Shown here: positions 22,942 through 31,713 of the stretch, in pieces
How the letters are laid out: each line of letters opens with the position of its first letter
How positions within the stretch are numbered: the stretch's first letter is position 1
Source of the DNA: Candidatus Nitrosopumilus sp.
GTDB lineage: Archaea; Thermoproteota; Nitrososphaeria; Nitrososphaerales; Nitrosopumilaceae
DNA length: 57,507 bases
Assembly: GCF_029882185.1 (NCBI RefSeq)
Contig: NZ_JAOULD010000007.1
Span: forward strand, 1-57,507
Reading direction: 5' to 3'
Notes under the pieces: generated by a model
Databases searched by the model: none
Told to the model about the DNA's origin: nothing
The model's input: only the letters and a program-made list of their open reading frames with translations
Program-made: the position numbers and the translations under genes

Positions 22942-24981
22942 ATGGAAATAGCACAAATTCTGCCCTTTATTGCAGGAATTGCATCATTTTTAGTTGCAGG
23001 TGGCTTGGTTGTATGGATTACCAAACAACCTTCTGGAACAAAAGAGATGATGGATATTTCCAACGCTGTCAAAGAAGGAGCATCTGCATTTCTAAAAAGA
23101 GAGATGAAAATTATCGTTCCTGTTGCCATCGCATTATCTTTAATCATCGGTGTTTTCTTAACTCCTTCAAATGGAATTGCATTTGCAGTAGGTGCAGCCC
23201 TTTCTGCAGTTGCAGGAATTATTTCATTAAAAATTACAGTAAAAGCTGCAGTTAGAGCTGCTAATCTAAGTAGTTCAGGTCTTGGAAAGACATTTGCCAT
23301 GGCCTTCAGAGGTGGAGCAACAGTTGGTTTAGCTGTTCCAGCAATGGCATTATTAGCAATTACCGGACTTTATTTGATTTATCCCGACCCTATCACAATT
23401 GCAGGAGTAGGAATCGGTGCCAGTCTTATTGCATTATTCATTAGAATTGGTGGTGGTATATTCACAAAAGCCGCAGACATGGGCGCAGACCTGGTTGGAA
23501 AAGTTGAAGCAAATATTCCAGAAGATGATCCTAGAAATCCTGCAACCATTGCAGACAATGTGGGAGATAACGTTGGTGATGCAGCAGGTATGGGCTCTGA
23601 TGTTTATGAATCATATATTGTAACAATTCTTGCGGCATTACTCATTGCAGCATTGATTGGTGCACCAAACTTTTTCCTTTATCCTATCTTAATTGGTTCA
23701 TCAGGAATGATTGCGTCAATTATTGGTGTAGTGATTGTTGGCTCAAAGAATATTACTGATGTAATGAAACCTCTTAATCGTTCATTTTATGTTTCAGCTG
23801 CGATTGCAATTGGATTAAACTATATCTTTATCACTCAATTCATTGGTGAATCTACCGCAGCATATGCTTTGTTTGGTTCTACTGTGATTGGTGTAATACT
23901 GGTTCCTATCATTCAAAAAATCACTGACAATTACACAAGTTACAAAAAAGGCCCTGTTAAAGAAATTGCAGACTCTGCAAAATGGGGCTATGCATCATTA
24001 ACATTGATGGGAATTATCAAAGGAATGCAATCTACTGGACCATTCATGATTACACTAGTTGTTGCAATTATCTTGTCATATAGTATTGCATCTGCATCTG
24101 CTCCTGAAGATGCAGATCCTGTTCTTTATGGAATTTTTGGTACTGCATTAACAGCAATGGCAATGTTGAGTCTTGCAGGAATTGTTCTCAGTATTGATGC
24201 ATTTGGTCCTATTGCTGATAATGCAGGAGGTATTGTTGAAATGACTGGAATGGGTGAAGAAAACCGTAAGGTTACTGATGAAATTGATGCTGTAGGAAAT
24301 ACCACAAAGGCAGTTACTAAGGGCTTTGCTATTGCAAGTGCGGCATTAGCTGCATTGGCTATGATTCAGGCATTCCAGTTTGAAGCTGCTCATGTTTTTG
24401 AAGGTGTTTTAGACTTGGATTATAGTTTGACCAATCCTGCAATTGTTGTTGGATTGCTCATTGGTGGTTTGATTCCGTTCATAATTACTGGTCAACTCAT
24501 TAATGGTGTATCTCGCGCTGCCGGAAAAATGGTTGATGAAGTGAGACGTCAATTCAAAGCAGATCCTGGAATACTTACTGGTAAATCAAAACCTGATTAT
24601 GCAAAATGTGTAGATATTGCTACTGTTGCATCCATTAAAGAATTGTATAAACCAGCACTTGTTGCAATCATTGCTCCAATAATTCTAGGAATTTTGTTAG
24701 GTCCAACTGCAGTTGCTGGATTGTTGATGGGTTCCGTTGTTACAGGCATCTTACTTGCATATCATTTAGCAAATACTGGTGGTGCATGGGATAATGCAAA
24801 GAAGCTGGTTGAAATGCAAGGAGAAAAAGGTTCTGAAGTTCATAAAGTTGCAGTTGTAGGTGATATCATTGGTGATCCATACAAGGATACAGCTGGTCCA
24901 GCACTAAATACCGTCATCAAACTACTAAACACAATTGCCATTGTATTCGTATCTGCATTTGTCGCAATAATTACTATCTAA
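22942..24981 (+). CDS. hppA: Membrane-bound proton-pumping pyrophosphatase, K+-insensitive type
   Basis: The frame runs back to 22903, but the ATG at 22942 begins a natural first membrane helix (EIAQILPFIAGIASFLVAGG). The product is about 679 residues with some 15-16 membrane helices. Substrate motifs are DMGADLVGKVE, DNVGDNVGDAAGMGSD and, late in the protein, GDIIGDPYKDTAGPALN. In the DNAGGIVEMTG region the sequence GNTTKA has lysine (K456) where K+-dependent enzymes have alanine, so it is predicted K+-insensitive. It couples pyrophosphate hydrolysis to H+ (or less likely Na+) export. A soluble pyrophosphatase is also present at 54003-54542. Confidence 0.95.
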   Translation: MEIAQILPFIAGIASFLVAGGLVVWITKQPSGTKEMMDISNAVKEGASAFLKREMKIIVPVAIALSLIIGVFLTPSNGIAFAVGAALSAVAGIISLKITVKAAVRAANLSSSGLGKTFAMAFRGGATVGLAVPAMALLAITGLYLIYPDPITIAGVGIGASLIALFIRIGGGIFTKAADMGADLVGKVEANIPEDDPRNPATIADNVGDNVGDAAGMGSDVYESYIVTILAALLIAALIGAPNFFLYPILIGSSGMIASIIGVVIVGSKNITDVMKPLNRSFYVSAAIAIGLNYIFITQFIGESTAAYALFGSTVIGVILVPIIQKITDNYTSYKKGPVKEIADSAKWGYASLTLMGIIKGMQSTGPFMITLVVAIILSYSIASASAPEDADPVLYGIFGTALTAMAMLSLAGIVLSIDAFGPIADNAGGIVEMTGMGEENRKVTDEIDAVGNTTKAVTKGFAIASAALAALAMIQAFQFEAAHVFEGVLDLDYSLTNPAIVVGLLIGGLIPFIITGQLINGVSRAAGKMVDEVRRQFKADPGILTGKSKPDYAKCVDIATVASIKELYKPALVAIIAPIILGILLGPTAVAGLLMGSVVTGILLAYHLANTGGAWDNAKKLVEMQGEKGSEVHKVAVVGDIIGDPYKDTAGPALNTVIKLLNTIAIVFVSAFVAIITI

Positions 24982-25160
24982 TCTTCTACGATTAGTGTCA
25001 TATCTAATTCATCAATTTGATCTTGAATTGCTTTTTTCAAAGTTGAATTATGCTTGTTACAGAATTTAAAATAATTATCTGCTGTTTGAAAACATCCGCA
25101 AATCCATTTTGTTTTCTTATCCCCTTCGACAGTCCACTTTGAATATTTGTTTTCAGTCAT
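24978..25160 (-). CDS. Small hypothetical protein
   Basis: The 60-residue soluble protein has ICGCFQTADNYFKFCNKH, with three cysteines and a histidine that could bind metal, then a helical acidic tail (KAIQDQIDELDMTLIVED). It begins with ATG and ends in a four-base overlap with the hppA stop region. Family not recognised. Its coherent composition supports it as a gene rather than chance. Confidence 0.6.
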   Translation of the reverse strand: MTENKYSKWTVEGDKKTKWICGCFQTADNYFKFCNKHNSTLKKAIQDQIDELDMTLIVED

Positions 25161-25218
25161 ACTAACTCTTTGATGATTGATCTAAAAAATATGTTCATTA
25201 AGAAAAAGGAAAAAATGT

Positions 25219-25476
25219 TTAAGGACAGCCTTCCATCTTTTGGATAAAGTAGCCTTTCTCCTTAATTGCCTGTTCAACAGGCTCTGGTGCACCTTGCGAA
25301 TGACAGAATTGACATTCATTAGTAGTCATTTCTGCTTGTCCTTCACCGATGGATTCCAACCACTCTTTTCCATATGTGATGGCTTTACTGTGATCTTTTT
25401 CACCAGTAATTACATCAAAGTGCATGGTATGACCGTCTGCTGCTTTGACATAAGTGTCGTATACGTGAATTTCCAT
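25219..25476 (-). CDS. DUF2024 family protein
   Basis: The 85-residue protein opens EIHVYDTYVKAADGHTMHFDVIT, the signature of the DUF2024 family, and carries CQFCHSQGAPEPVEQAIKEKGYFI near the end. The CxxCH-like motif could bind zinc or heme but is not proven. The family is small, cytoplasmic and of unknown role. No partner is implied by the neighbours. Confidence 0.85.
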   Translation of the reverse strand: MEIHVYDTYVKAADGHTMHFDVITGEKDHSKAITYGKEWLESIGEGQAEMTTNECQFCHSQGAPEPVEQAIKEKGYFIQKMEGCP

Positions 25477-25663
25477 AAATCTAATTAAAAAAAGGGATAT
25501 TTAATTCAAAATAATGCTCTTCTATCCAAGAATGTCTCTGAATTTGTTTGATTTAATTTTGATAGATAATCCCATTTAGTGTTCTCATGTGTGAAAATAC
25601 ATGGTTTATTTTTAAGATTGAATAAAGAAAAATCAATATGAATAAACTATCTGGTGTATTATT

Positions 25664-25801
25664 ATGAAAATTTGTAAAAAATGTGACGTAGAAATGGATC
25701 ACAAAAACAAGCCTTCCAAAAGACGTGGGAGTAAACAAAATATGCTTACTGAATATTATTGTCCAAAATGTGATCATTCTGAATATGTTAAACCAAATTA
25801 A
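25664..25801 (+). CDS. 45-residue zinc-ribbon microprotein
   Basis: ATG 25664 gives a protein opening MKICKKCDVEMDHKN and ending YYCPKCDHSEYVKPN, closed by TAA at 25799-25801. Cysteines at 4, 7, 33 and 36 form two CxxC knuckles about 25 residues apart, the classic zinc-ribbon layout. The middle is basic (KPSKRRGSKQN). It fills the gap between the DUF2024 gene and the cyclophilin-like gene. A nucleic-acid role is plausible but not shown. Confidence 0.75.
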   Translation: MKICKKCDVEMDHKNKPSKRRGSKQNMLTEYYCPKCDHSEYVKPN

Positions 25802-25858
25802 GAATCTGACAATGTCTAATTTCGGAATGGTTTTCTAATCGTTTTTTCATTGATATTT

Positions 25859-26248
25859 ATGAAATATTCAGTGATTCTTAAGATCACAAACTCTTCCAAC
25901 ATCCTTTTGGAATTAGATGATTCTACTTCTCCAAAAACTGTTCATGACTTTGTTGAAAAATTGCCTTTTACAGTTGATCTTAATGTTTGGGGCGATGAAA
26001 TCTATACTTCAAAATCTCCCATCTCTCAGCCTGAAGAAAATGCAAAATCTACTGTGGACCTTTTCGATGTTGCATATTGGCCAACTGGAAAAGCAATTTG
26101 TTTATTTTATGGTCCCACGCCAATAGGAACTCCTGGAGAAATTACCCCTGCATCTCCTGTCAACATTATTGGTAAAATTATTTCACCTGACAAAACAATT
26201 CTATATAGTATTCATAGTGAACAAGCAACATTCGTCTTGGAATCTTAG
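25859..26248 (+). CDS. Cyclophilin-like fold protein (TM1367-like)
   Basis: ATG 25859 is chosen over a TTG at 25850. The roughly 129-residue protein reads MKYSVILKITNSSNILLEL, then KTVHDFVEKLPFTVDLNVWGDEIY. The middle and end have DLFDVAYWPTGKAICLFYGPTP, EITPASPVNIIGKI and a final strand. This matches the small cyclophilin-like domain family typified by TM1367, in which catalytic activity is generally not demonstrated. Neighbours do not suggest a substrate. Confidence 0.8.
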   Translation: MKYSVILKITNSSNILLELDDSTSPKTVHDFVEKLPFTVDLNVWGDEIYTSKSPISQPEENAKSTVDLFDVAYWPTGKAICLFYGPTPIGTPGEITPASPVNIIGKIISPDKTILYSIHSEQATFVLES

Positions 26249-26249
26249 G

Positions 26250-26636
26250 CTATTCTATTGGAATTTCTATAATATCTGATTCAAGAATATATGCCCTGAA
26301 ATTTTTATTGATTCCTGAATAAATCACCCATACAACTGGATTACTTTGCATGAATTTTTTATCTGTATTTGATGGATATGCTTCTGAATCTGGATGTGAA
26401 TGAAATATGCCTATGACTTCCATCTTTTTTTCTTCTGCCATTCTATATCCTTCGATTAATTGTTTATTTGAAATTGTAAAGTTTACCTGTGACTTTTCAA
26501 TATTTTCTGCTAAAAAGAGTTCTTGCACTATGTTGTCTTTACCAAACAATAACGCACATGATTCGTTGGGTTTTTGATTTTCTGAATATTCTGAAAGAAT
26601 TGTTTTGCTTGATTCTGATAATTTGATTTTATACAA
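26250..26636 (-). CDS. JAMM/MPN+ metallopeptidase (M67 family)
   Basis: The 128-residue protein has the complete JAMM zinc site: glutamate E25 in NESCALLFG, then HSHPDSEAYPSNTD with H79, H81 and D92 and the S89 of the Sx2D motif. In archaea such stand-alone JAMM proteins remove ubiquitin-like SAMP modifiers or process sulfur-carrier proteins; which applies here is not known. No ubiquitin-like gene is seen in this window. It is transcribed on the minus strand, two bases after the two-cupredoxin membrane protein. Confidence 0.9.
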   Translation of the reverse strand: MYKIKLSESSKTILSEYSENQKPNESCALLFGKDNIVQELFLAENIEKSQVNFTISNKQLIEGYRMAEEKKMEVIGIFHSHPDSEAYPSNTDKKFMQSNPVVWVIYSGINKNFRAYILESDIIEIPIE

Positions 26637-26638
26637 AT

Positions 26639-27730
26639 CTATTCTACGTTAACAGTTCCGACCATCCATGGATGGAATGTACAGAAATAATCATAAGTTC
26701 CTGCATCTGTAAATGTAAATTCAAAAACATCTCCTGCTGACATCATTCCTGAATCAAAAATGCCGTCTGTTTCTGGTGCTATTCCTGATGTCACTGTATG
26801 CACTGTAGTATCCACATTATCCCATACTACTGTTGTTCCCGCAGTAATGTCTAGTATTTCAGGATCATAGTATATTTGTCCGTCTTCTGGAATTGCTGCT
26901 CCTTCAGGAATTATAACTTTGGTTGGTTCTTTAGCAGCTTCGATAACTAAAGTTGCAACCATCCAAGGATGTACTATGCACAAATATTCATATTCACCAA
27001 TTTCTAAATCATTTGTATCGAGTGTGTATACCTCGCCTGCATTAATCAAACTAGAATCAAATGTTTCCCCAAAGTCCGATGCACTAGTTACTGTATGTGC
27101 AACTGTGTCTGCATTAGTCCATTCAATTACATGTCCTTGTTGTACTATTGCGACATCTGGATCATAATCTGGATTTCCTTCTTCTACTGATTCTGCAAGA
27201 ATCTCAATTGTAAATATTGGCCCTGATGGTGTAAGATCTTCTACAGGTTCCTCTACTCCAATTTGCTGTGGAATCATGTATGTATCTGGAGCTGAGAAAA
27301 TTCCAAATGATACCCACATTATAATTCCTGTTGCAGCTGCCATTGATACAATTGCTCCAATTGGTTTTGCTATTGTGGGGTGTTTCATGTAAAGGTATGA
27401 AATTATAATTGCAGGGAATGCGATTGCCATTAAAATTCCTGCGATAGTGACTGTATAATTTGATGTGTTAAGAACCATGGAATACATTCCAAATCCTAAT
27501 GCTATTGACAAAATTACCAAAGTCGTTGCTTTGGCTCTATTACTGGTTGAGACTCCTCCGTCTAGGATGCCTGCTGCTAGGAAAATCAATCCTACAAACA
27601 TGGTAAGGCCGGTAAGAGCATGCATACCATCAATGAATGTGTGGGCAATGCCTGCATATGATAATGTAAGGCCAGCTAACCCTATAGCTGTAAGTCCCAT
27701 TCCTGGCATCATGAGGTCCCAATTACTCAT
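26639..27730 (-). CDS. Membrane protein with two C-terminal cupredoxin domains
   Basis: The 363-residue protein has five membrane helices in its first half (about residues 8-30, 36-57, 66-86, 92-113 and 121-146). Two outward-facing type I copper domains follow. Copper ligands are visible in both: VAHTVTSAS with YLCIVHPWM, and TVHTVTSG with YFCTFHPWM. Its likely role is a membrane-tethered electron carrier; thaumarchaea use copper proteins instead of cytochrome c. It is divergent from heme o synthase 97 bases away, and that gene context suggests a respiratory function. Confidence 0.9.
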   Translation of the reverse strand: MSNWDLMMPGMGLTAIGLAGLTLSYAGIAHTFIDGMHALTGLTMFVGLIFLAAGILDGGVSTSNRAKATTLVILSIALGFGMYSMVLNTSNYTVTIAGILMAIAFPAIIISYLYMKHPTIAKPIGAIVSMAAATGIIMWVSFGIFSAPDTYMIPQQIGVEEPVEDLTPSGPIFTIEILAESVEEGNPDYDPDVAIVQQGHVIEWTNADTVAHTVTSASDFGETFDSSLINAGEVYTLDTNDLEIGEYEYLCIVHPWMVATLVIEAAKEPTKVIIPEGAAIPEDGQIYYDPEILDITAGTTVVWDNVDTTVHTVTSGIAPETDGIFDSGMMSAGDVFEFTFTDAGTYDYFCTFHPWMVGTVNVE

Positions 27731-27827
27731 TTAAGATAGCTGATAGGACTGAGATACTTATTCCTTGCGCAATTTGAGAGATCTGTAGACGAAGAAATTA
27801 AATGGCTTTGGAATAGGATAGATTGAA

Positions 27828-28715
27828 TTGGGATTTAATGAAATACTGGAGATATCAAAGCCCAGAATTGTTGTTCTTTTAGTAATAACTGCGGTCACAT
27901 CTATGTATGCTGCAAGTAAATTAGTTCCAAATGTTCCAGAACTTGATTATTGGGCATATTTGCATATTATCATTGCAGGTGCATTAGCATCAGCTGGCTC
28001 TAGTGCTCTAAATCACTATTATGATAAAGATATTGATCCTAAAATGACTAGAACTAGTACCAGACCTATTCCGTCTGGCAGGATGAAAGCATCTAGTGTC
28101 TTGGTTTATGGATTAGCAGTTAGCTGCATATCTGTCATCTATGGTTATTTTGCATTAAATGCCGTATCTGCATTCTTTATTGCAGTTGGGATTTTTTCAT
28201 ATGTGATAATCTATACTGTTTGGCTAAAACGAAAGAATACTTCAAACATTGTAATTGGTGGTATTGCAGGTAGTGCTGCAGCTTGGGCTGGATGGACAGC
28301 AGCTACTGGAAGTATGGATTTGTTAGGATTCTTAGTTGGATTTCTGGTTTTTGTTTGGACTCCTTCTCACTTCTGGTGTCTTGCAATGAAAATTAAAGAT
28401 GAATATGCTCAAGCAGAAGTTCCAATGCTTCCAGTAGTAATTGGAATGCACAAAACATCAAAATTCATTTTAGGTAATACTCTGATTTTGATTCCTTATT
28501 CTTTGATCTTGTCGTTTATTCCGGATGGTATGGGAATTGTTTACACTGTTATTGCAATAGTTTCTGGAGGGTTGATGCTTGTTTATCACTATAAACTAAC
28601 AAAGACTCCTACATCTGAATTTGCCTGGAAGGCATACAAAGTAACTGCACCATATCTTACAATAATTTTTGTAGCTGTTGCATTAGATGCAGCATTCCAC
28701 ATCCCGTTGTTTTAA
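27828..28715 (+). CDS. ctaB: Protoheme IX farnesyltransferase (heme o synthase)
   Basis: The 295-residue UbiA-family protein has about nine membrane helices. The two aspartate-rich substrate motifs are NHYYDKDIDPKMTRTSTRPIPSG and the KDEYAQAEVPMLPVV region. It attaches a farnesyl tail to heme b for assembly of heme-copper oxidase. The start is TTG 27828 (MGFNEILEISKPRI), just upstream of the conserved KPRI-x-x-L. It faces away from the cupredoxin membrane protein, and the two may share a regulatory gap. Confidence 0.93.
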   Translation: MGFNEILEISKPRIVVLLVITAVTSMYAASKLVPNVPELDYWAYLHIIIAGALASAGSSALNHYYDKDIDPKMTRTSTRPIPSGRMKASSVLVYGLAVSCISVIYGYFALNAVSAFFIAVGIFSYVIIYTVWLKRKNTSNIVIGGIAGSAAAWAGWTAATGSMDLLGFLVGFLVFVWTPSHFWCLAMKIKDEYAQAEVPMLPVVIGMHKTSKFILGNTLILIPYSLILSFIPDGMGIVYTVIAIVSGGLMLVYHYKLTKTPTSEFAWKAYKVTAPYLTIIFVAVALDAAFHIPLF

Positions 28716-28718
28716 AAA

Positions 28719-29015
28719 TTATTTATCTACACCTGGGAAACTAGCTTCATAATCACTTTCCATAGTTTCCTTTGCGAGTTCTTCTATTTTGTCTACTTCT
28801 TGCTCAACAACCACTACTTCTATTCTGCGCTCATCTTTAGTAATCCATGATACCGTGATCAGCCCTAATATTTCTAAATCTAAAAGAATTTTGTTGAACC
28901 TGTCCTCTGCAATTACATGTCCGTCTTTGGCTAAACTCTTGGAAAGTTCTACATCTGTGAGACGATTAGATTCCTGTATCTTGTCAAATACTGTGTTTCT
29001 TATTGGTATTGCCAT
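28719..29015 (-). CDS. Winged-helix-like hypothetical protein
   Basis: The 98-residue protein has a helix-rich N-terminus typical of winged-helix DNA-binding folds: NTVFDKIQESNRLTDVELSKSL, RFNKILLDLEILGLITVSWI, then a wing-like DERRIEVVVVEQ. It ends in an acidic helix. The start is three bases after the stop of cdc48 on the same strand, so it is co-transcribed. A role in regulation or as a Cdc48 partner is inference. Confidence 0.7.
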   Translation of the reverse strand: MAIPIRNTVFDKIQESNRLTDVELSKSLAKDGHVIAEDRFNKILLDLEILGLITVSWITKDERRIEVVVVEQEVDKIEELAKETMESDYEASFPGVDK

Positions 29016-29018
29016 ATT

Positions 29019-31187
29019 TTATCCGTAAAATGATTTATCTCCTGTCTTTGGTACTACATTAGATATACTTTCCTTTATTGTGTTGTACCATTGGTCTACT
29101 TCTTTAGTGATAGATGGTCTTACTTGTTTCAAGCTATTTGCAAAGTCATGACTTGAAATCTTTGTTGAATTGTTTCTCATTGCTTCTACTGCTGCTTCTC
29201 TACACAATGCCGCTAAATCTGCTCCTGTGTAATTTTGAGTAGCTACTGCAATCTCTTGTAATTTTACATCATTTGCTAATGGCATCTTTCGTGTTAGGAT
29301 CTTAATGATTTCCAATCTTCCTTTTTCATCAGGAGGTGCTACGTAAAGGACTAAATCCAATCTGCCTGTTCTTAGCAAAGAATTATCTAATACATCTGGC
29401 CTATTTGTAATTCCAATTACTACTACTCTTGATGAAATACCTTCTTCTATTTCTGTTAGCAATTGGCTGAGAATAGTTTCACTTGTTCCTCCCTCTCCTG
29501 ATTTGTAACGTGCTATTGAATCCAATTCATCAAAAATTACTACACACGGTGATGATGATTTTGCTTTTCTAAAAATTTCTCGTACAGCTTTTTCAGATTC
29601 TCCTAACCATTTGGAAAGAATTTCTGGGCCTCTGACCAAAATCATATTTGCCCCTGTTTCAGTAGCTAATGCTCTACCAAGTAATGTCTTTCCACATCCA
29701 GGTGGTCCGTATATCAAAGCTCCTTTTGGTGGTTTTATTCCCATTTTTGTAAATTTGGTTGGTTCTTTCATTGCCATTATTAGATTGTCTGTAAGTGATT
29801 TTTTGATCTCATCTAACCCTCCAACATCTTTCCACCACACTTTTGGTCTTTCAACATAAAATTCCCTCATTGCTGTGGGAACTACTTCATGCATTGCGTC
29901 GTAAAAGTCAATTAATTTAATTTGCATCGATTGTAAAACTTCGGAGGGAATTTTTTCAGTTTCAAGATCAATTTCTGGAAGATATCTTCTAATTGATTTT
30001 AATGCTGCCTCTCTACAAAGTGATTTGATATCTGCACCTGTGTATCCATGCAGCTCTGCTGACAAATCTTTAAGATCTATGTCATCTGCAATTGGCATTC
30101 CTCTTGTATGGATTTCAAGAATCTCCAATCTTCCGTCTTCGTTAGGTACTGAGATCTCAAATTCTCTATCAAATCTTCCTGGTCTTCTGAGTGCGGGATC
30201 GACACTGTCTGGTCTGTTTGTAGCTCCTAGAACTATGACATTTCCTCTGTCGTTTAGTCCATCCATTAGTGCTAATAATTGTGCAACAACTCTTTTTTCT
30301 ACATCTCCATATGCTTCTTCTCTTTTTGGTGCAATGGCATCAATTTCATCTATGAAAATAATGCTTGGAGAGTTATCTTTTGCCTCTTTGAAAATGTCTC
30401 TTAACTTTGCTTCTGTTTCCCCATAATACTTGTTCATAATCTCTGGACCGTTAATTGGAAACATGTTAGCTTCTGATTCGCTTGCCATTACTTTTGCAAG
30501 TAATGTCTTTCCACATCCAGGTGGTCCATAAAGTAAAATTCCACTATGTGGCTCAATTCCTAATCTTGCAAATAATTCTGGATGTTTTAATGGTAATTCA
30601 ACAATTTCTCTCATAGCTTTTACTTCTTTCCTTAACCCTCCCACTTCTTCATATGTCACTCTGACTTTTCTGTCCACTGAGGTTTCTGTTGAAATGCTAA
30701 GATTTGTCGTTCTATCTATTTTGACTACTCCTTTTGGAGATGTTTTTGTAATTTTAAAATCCATTGAATTTCCTAAAATCATCACTGAAATTTCATCGCC
30801 ATGAACAATTGGCAATCCTTTCAATCTGTTTTTTACAAAGTCTGTGAATTCTTTATCTACTGTAACTGAATCATTCACTGGAGTTAAAGAAACTGTTTTT
30901 GCAAATTTTGATGTCACTTTTCTGATTTTTACAAAATCATTTAGTGATGCGCCAACATTTTTTCTTGTTTGTCCATCTACTCTTATGATGTCTGGTAGTT
31001 TTTCATCTTCGTCTACTGGCCAAACAACTGCACAGCTAGATCTTGAACCCATCACTTCAATAATGTCCCCTGGTGTTACTTTTAGAAAGTCCATTGCATC
31101 AGGACCAATTCGTGCACGTTTTTTTCCTACGTCTCTTTGTTTTGCTTCCCCGATTCTCATTTGCAAAGGTTCTTCTTTGCGTGCCAA
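29019..31187 (-). CDS. cdc48: Cdc48/VAT-type double AAA ATPase
   Basis: The 722-residue protein has an N-terminal double-psi barrel domain (EPLQMRIGEAKQRDVGKKRARI, then the substrate-recruiting module to residue about 180) and two AAA modules. D1 has GPPGCGKTLLAK near residue 223, FIDEIDAIAPKRE and a NRPDSVDPALRRPGRFD second region. D2 has GPPGCGKTLLGR near residue 496, IFDELDSIA and NRPDVLDNSLLRTGR. It unfolds ubiquitin-like-tagged or damaged proteins for a proteasome. A Zn-ribbon/aEF1-beta cluster lies next to it on the same strand. Confidence 0.97.
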   Translation of the reverse strand: MARKEEPLQMRIGEAKQRDVGKKRARIGPDAMDFLKVTPGDIIEVMGSRSSCAVVWPVDEDEKLPDIIRVDGQTRKNVGASLNDFVKIRKVTSKFAKTVSLTPVNDSVTVDKEFTDFVKNRLKGLPIVHGDEISVMILGNSMDFKITKTSPKGVVKIDRTTNLSISTETSVDRKVRVTYEEVGGLRKEVKAMREIVELPLKHPELFARLGIEPHSGILLYGPPGCGKTLLAKVMASESEANMFPINGPEIMNKYYGETEAKLRDIFKEAKDNSPSIIFIDEIDAIAPKREEAYGDVEKRVVAQLLALMDGLNDRGNVIVLGATNRPDSVDPALRRPGRFDREFEISVPNEDGRLEILEIHTRGMPIADDIDLKDLSAELHGYTGADIKSLCREAALKSIRRYLPEIDLETEKIPSEVLQSMQIKLIDFYDAMHEVVPTAMREFYVERPKVWWKDVGGLDEIKKSLTDNLIMAMKEPTKFTKMGIKPPKGALIYGPPGCGKTLLGRALATETGANMILVRGPEILSKWLGESEKAVREIFRKAKSSSPCVVIFDELDSIARYKSGEGGTSETILSQLLTEIEEGISSRVVVIGITNRPDVLDNSLLRTGRLDLVLYVAPPDEKGRLEIIKILTRKMPLANDVKLQEIAVATQNYTGADLAALCREAAVEAMRNNSTKISSHDFANSLKQVRPSITKEVDQWYNTIKESISNVVPKTGDKSFYG

Positions 31188-31195
31188 AAAATCAC

Positions 31196-31477
31196 CTATT
31201 TCATGTCAACTGACATTCTACTCATGTTGAGAACTTCAAACTCACTTACACCGTCAGTTGATCTTATTGCGTTCTCTAGGGCATCACTTTGACCCTCCTT
31301 ATCCTCTAAAATGAATTCTGCTTTGATACATTCTAAACCAAATGCTAGTGGCTCTTTTGCATGTCTTTTCATGGACATCCCTTCTGGCAATACTGTTTTG
31401 ATGGTCTCAGTTAGTTTATCTAAATCAACTTCCATTCCATTTGGAAGAATTTTTGTTACAAATAGTAATTGAGTCAT
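31196..31477 (-). CDS. ef1b: Elongation factor 1-beta (aEF1-beta)
   Basis: The 93-residue protein has the archaeal EF-1-beta features: [47 protein letters not shown] and a final FEVLNMSRM. It exchanges GDP for GTP on aEF1-alpha. It lies eight bases after cdc48 and four bases before the zinc-ribbon gene, an archaeal arrangement with the zinc ribbon. Confidence 0.95.
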   Translation of the reverse strand: MTQLLFVTKILPNGMEVDLDKLTETIKTVLPEGMSMKRHAKEPLAFGLECIKAEFILEDKEGQSDALENAIRSTDGVSEFEVLNMSRMSVDMK

Positions 31478-31481
31478 TTCT

Positions 31482-31661
31482 CTAAGGTCCCTGAAAATTA
31501 CATGAAGAACAAGTATAGTTTCTTGCTGCTTCTCTGCAACTTTGACATCTCCAAATTAAATCAGTGCCACAACTAGGGCAATTGAATTTTACACATTTAT
31601 CATTAGGCATAATATGTCTGTGACAGCAACTGCATGTCGGTAATGAAATAGTAGAAGACAT
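31482..31661 (-). CDS. Four-CxxC zinc-ribbon protein
   Basis: ATG 31661 gives [17 protein letters not shown] and is preferred over the frame's opening ATG at 31685. The 59-residue protein has four Cys-x2-Cys knuckles (CSCC, CPSC, CQSC, CSSC), so it should bind two zincs. Such proteins typically lie beside aEF1-beta in archaea, supporting a role in translation. The gene is four bases upstream of aEF1-beta on the same strand. Confidence 0.9.
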   Translation of the reverse strand: MSSTISLPTCSCCHRHIMPNDKCVKFNCPSCGTDLIWRCQSCREAARNYTCSSCNFQGP

Positions 31662-31713
31662 ACCCCAAATTTCTGTAAACATCATTTATACCTTCCTTAG
31701 AAATTGTACTGTC

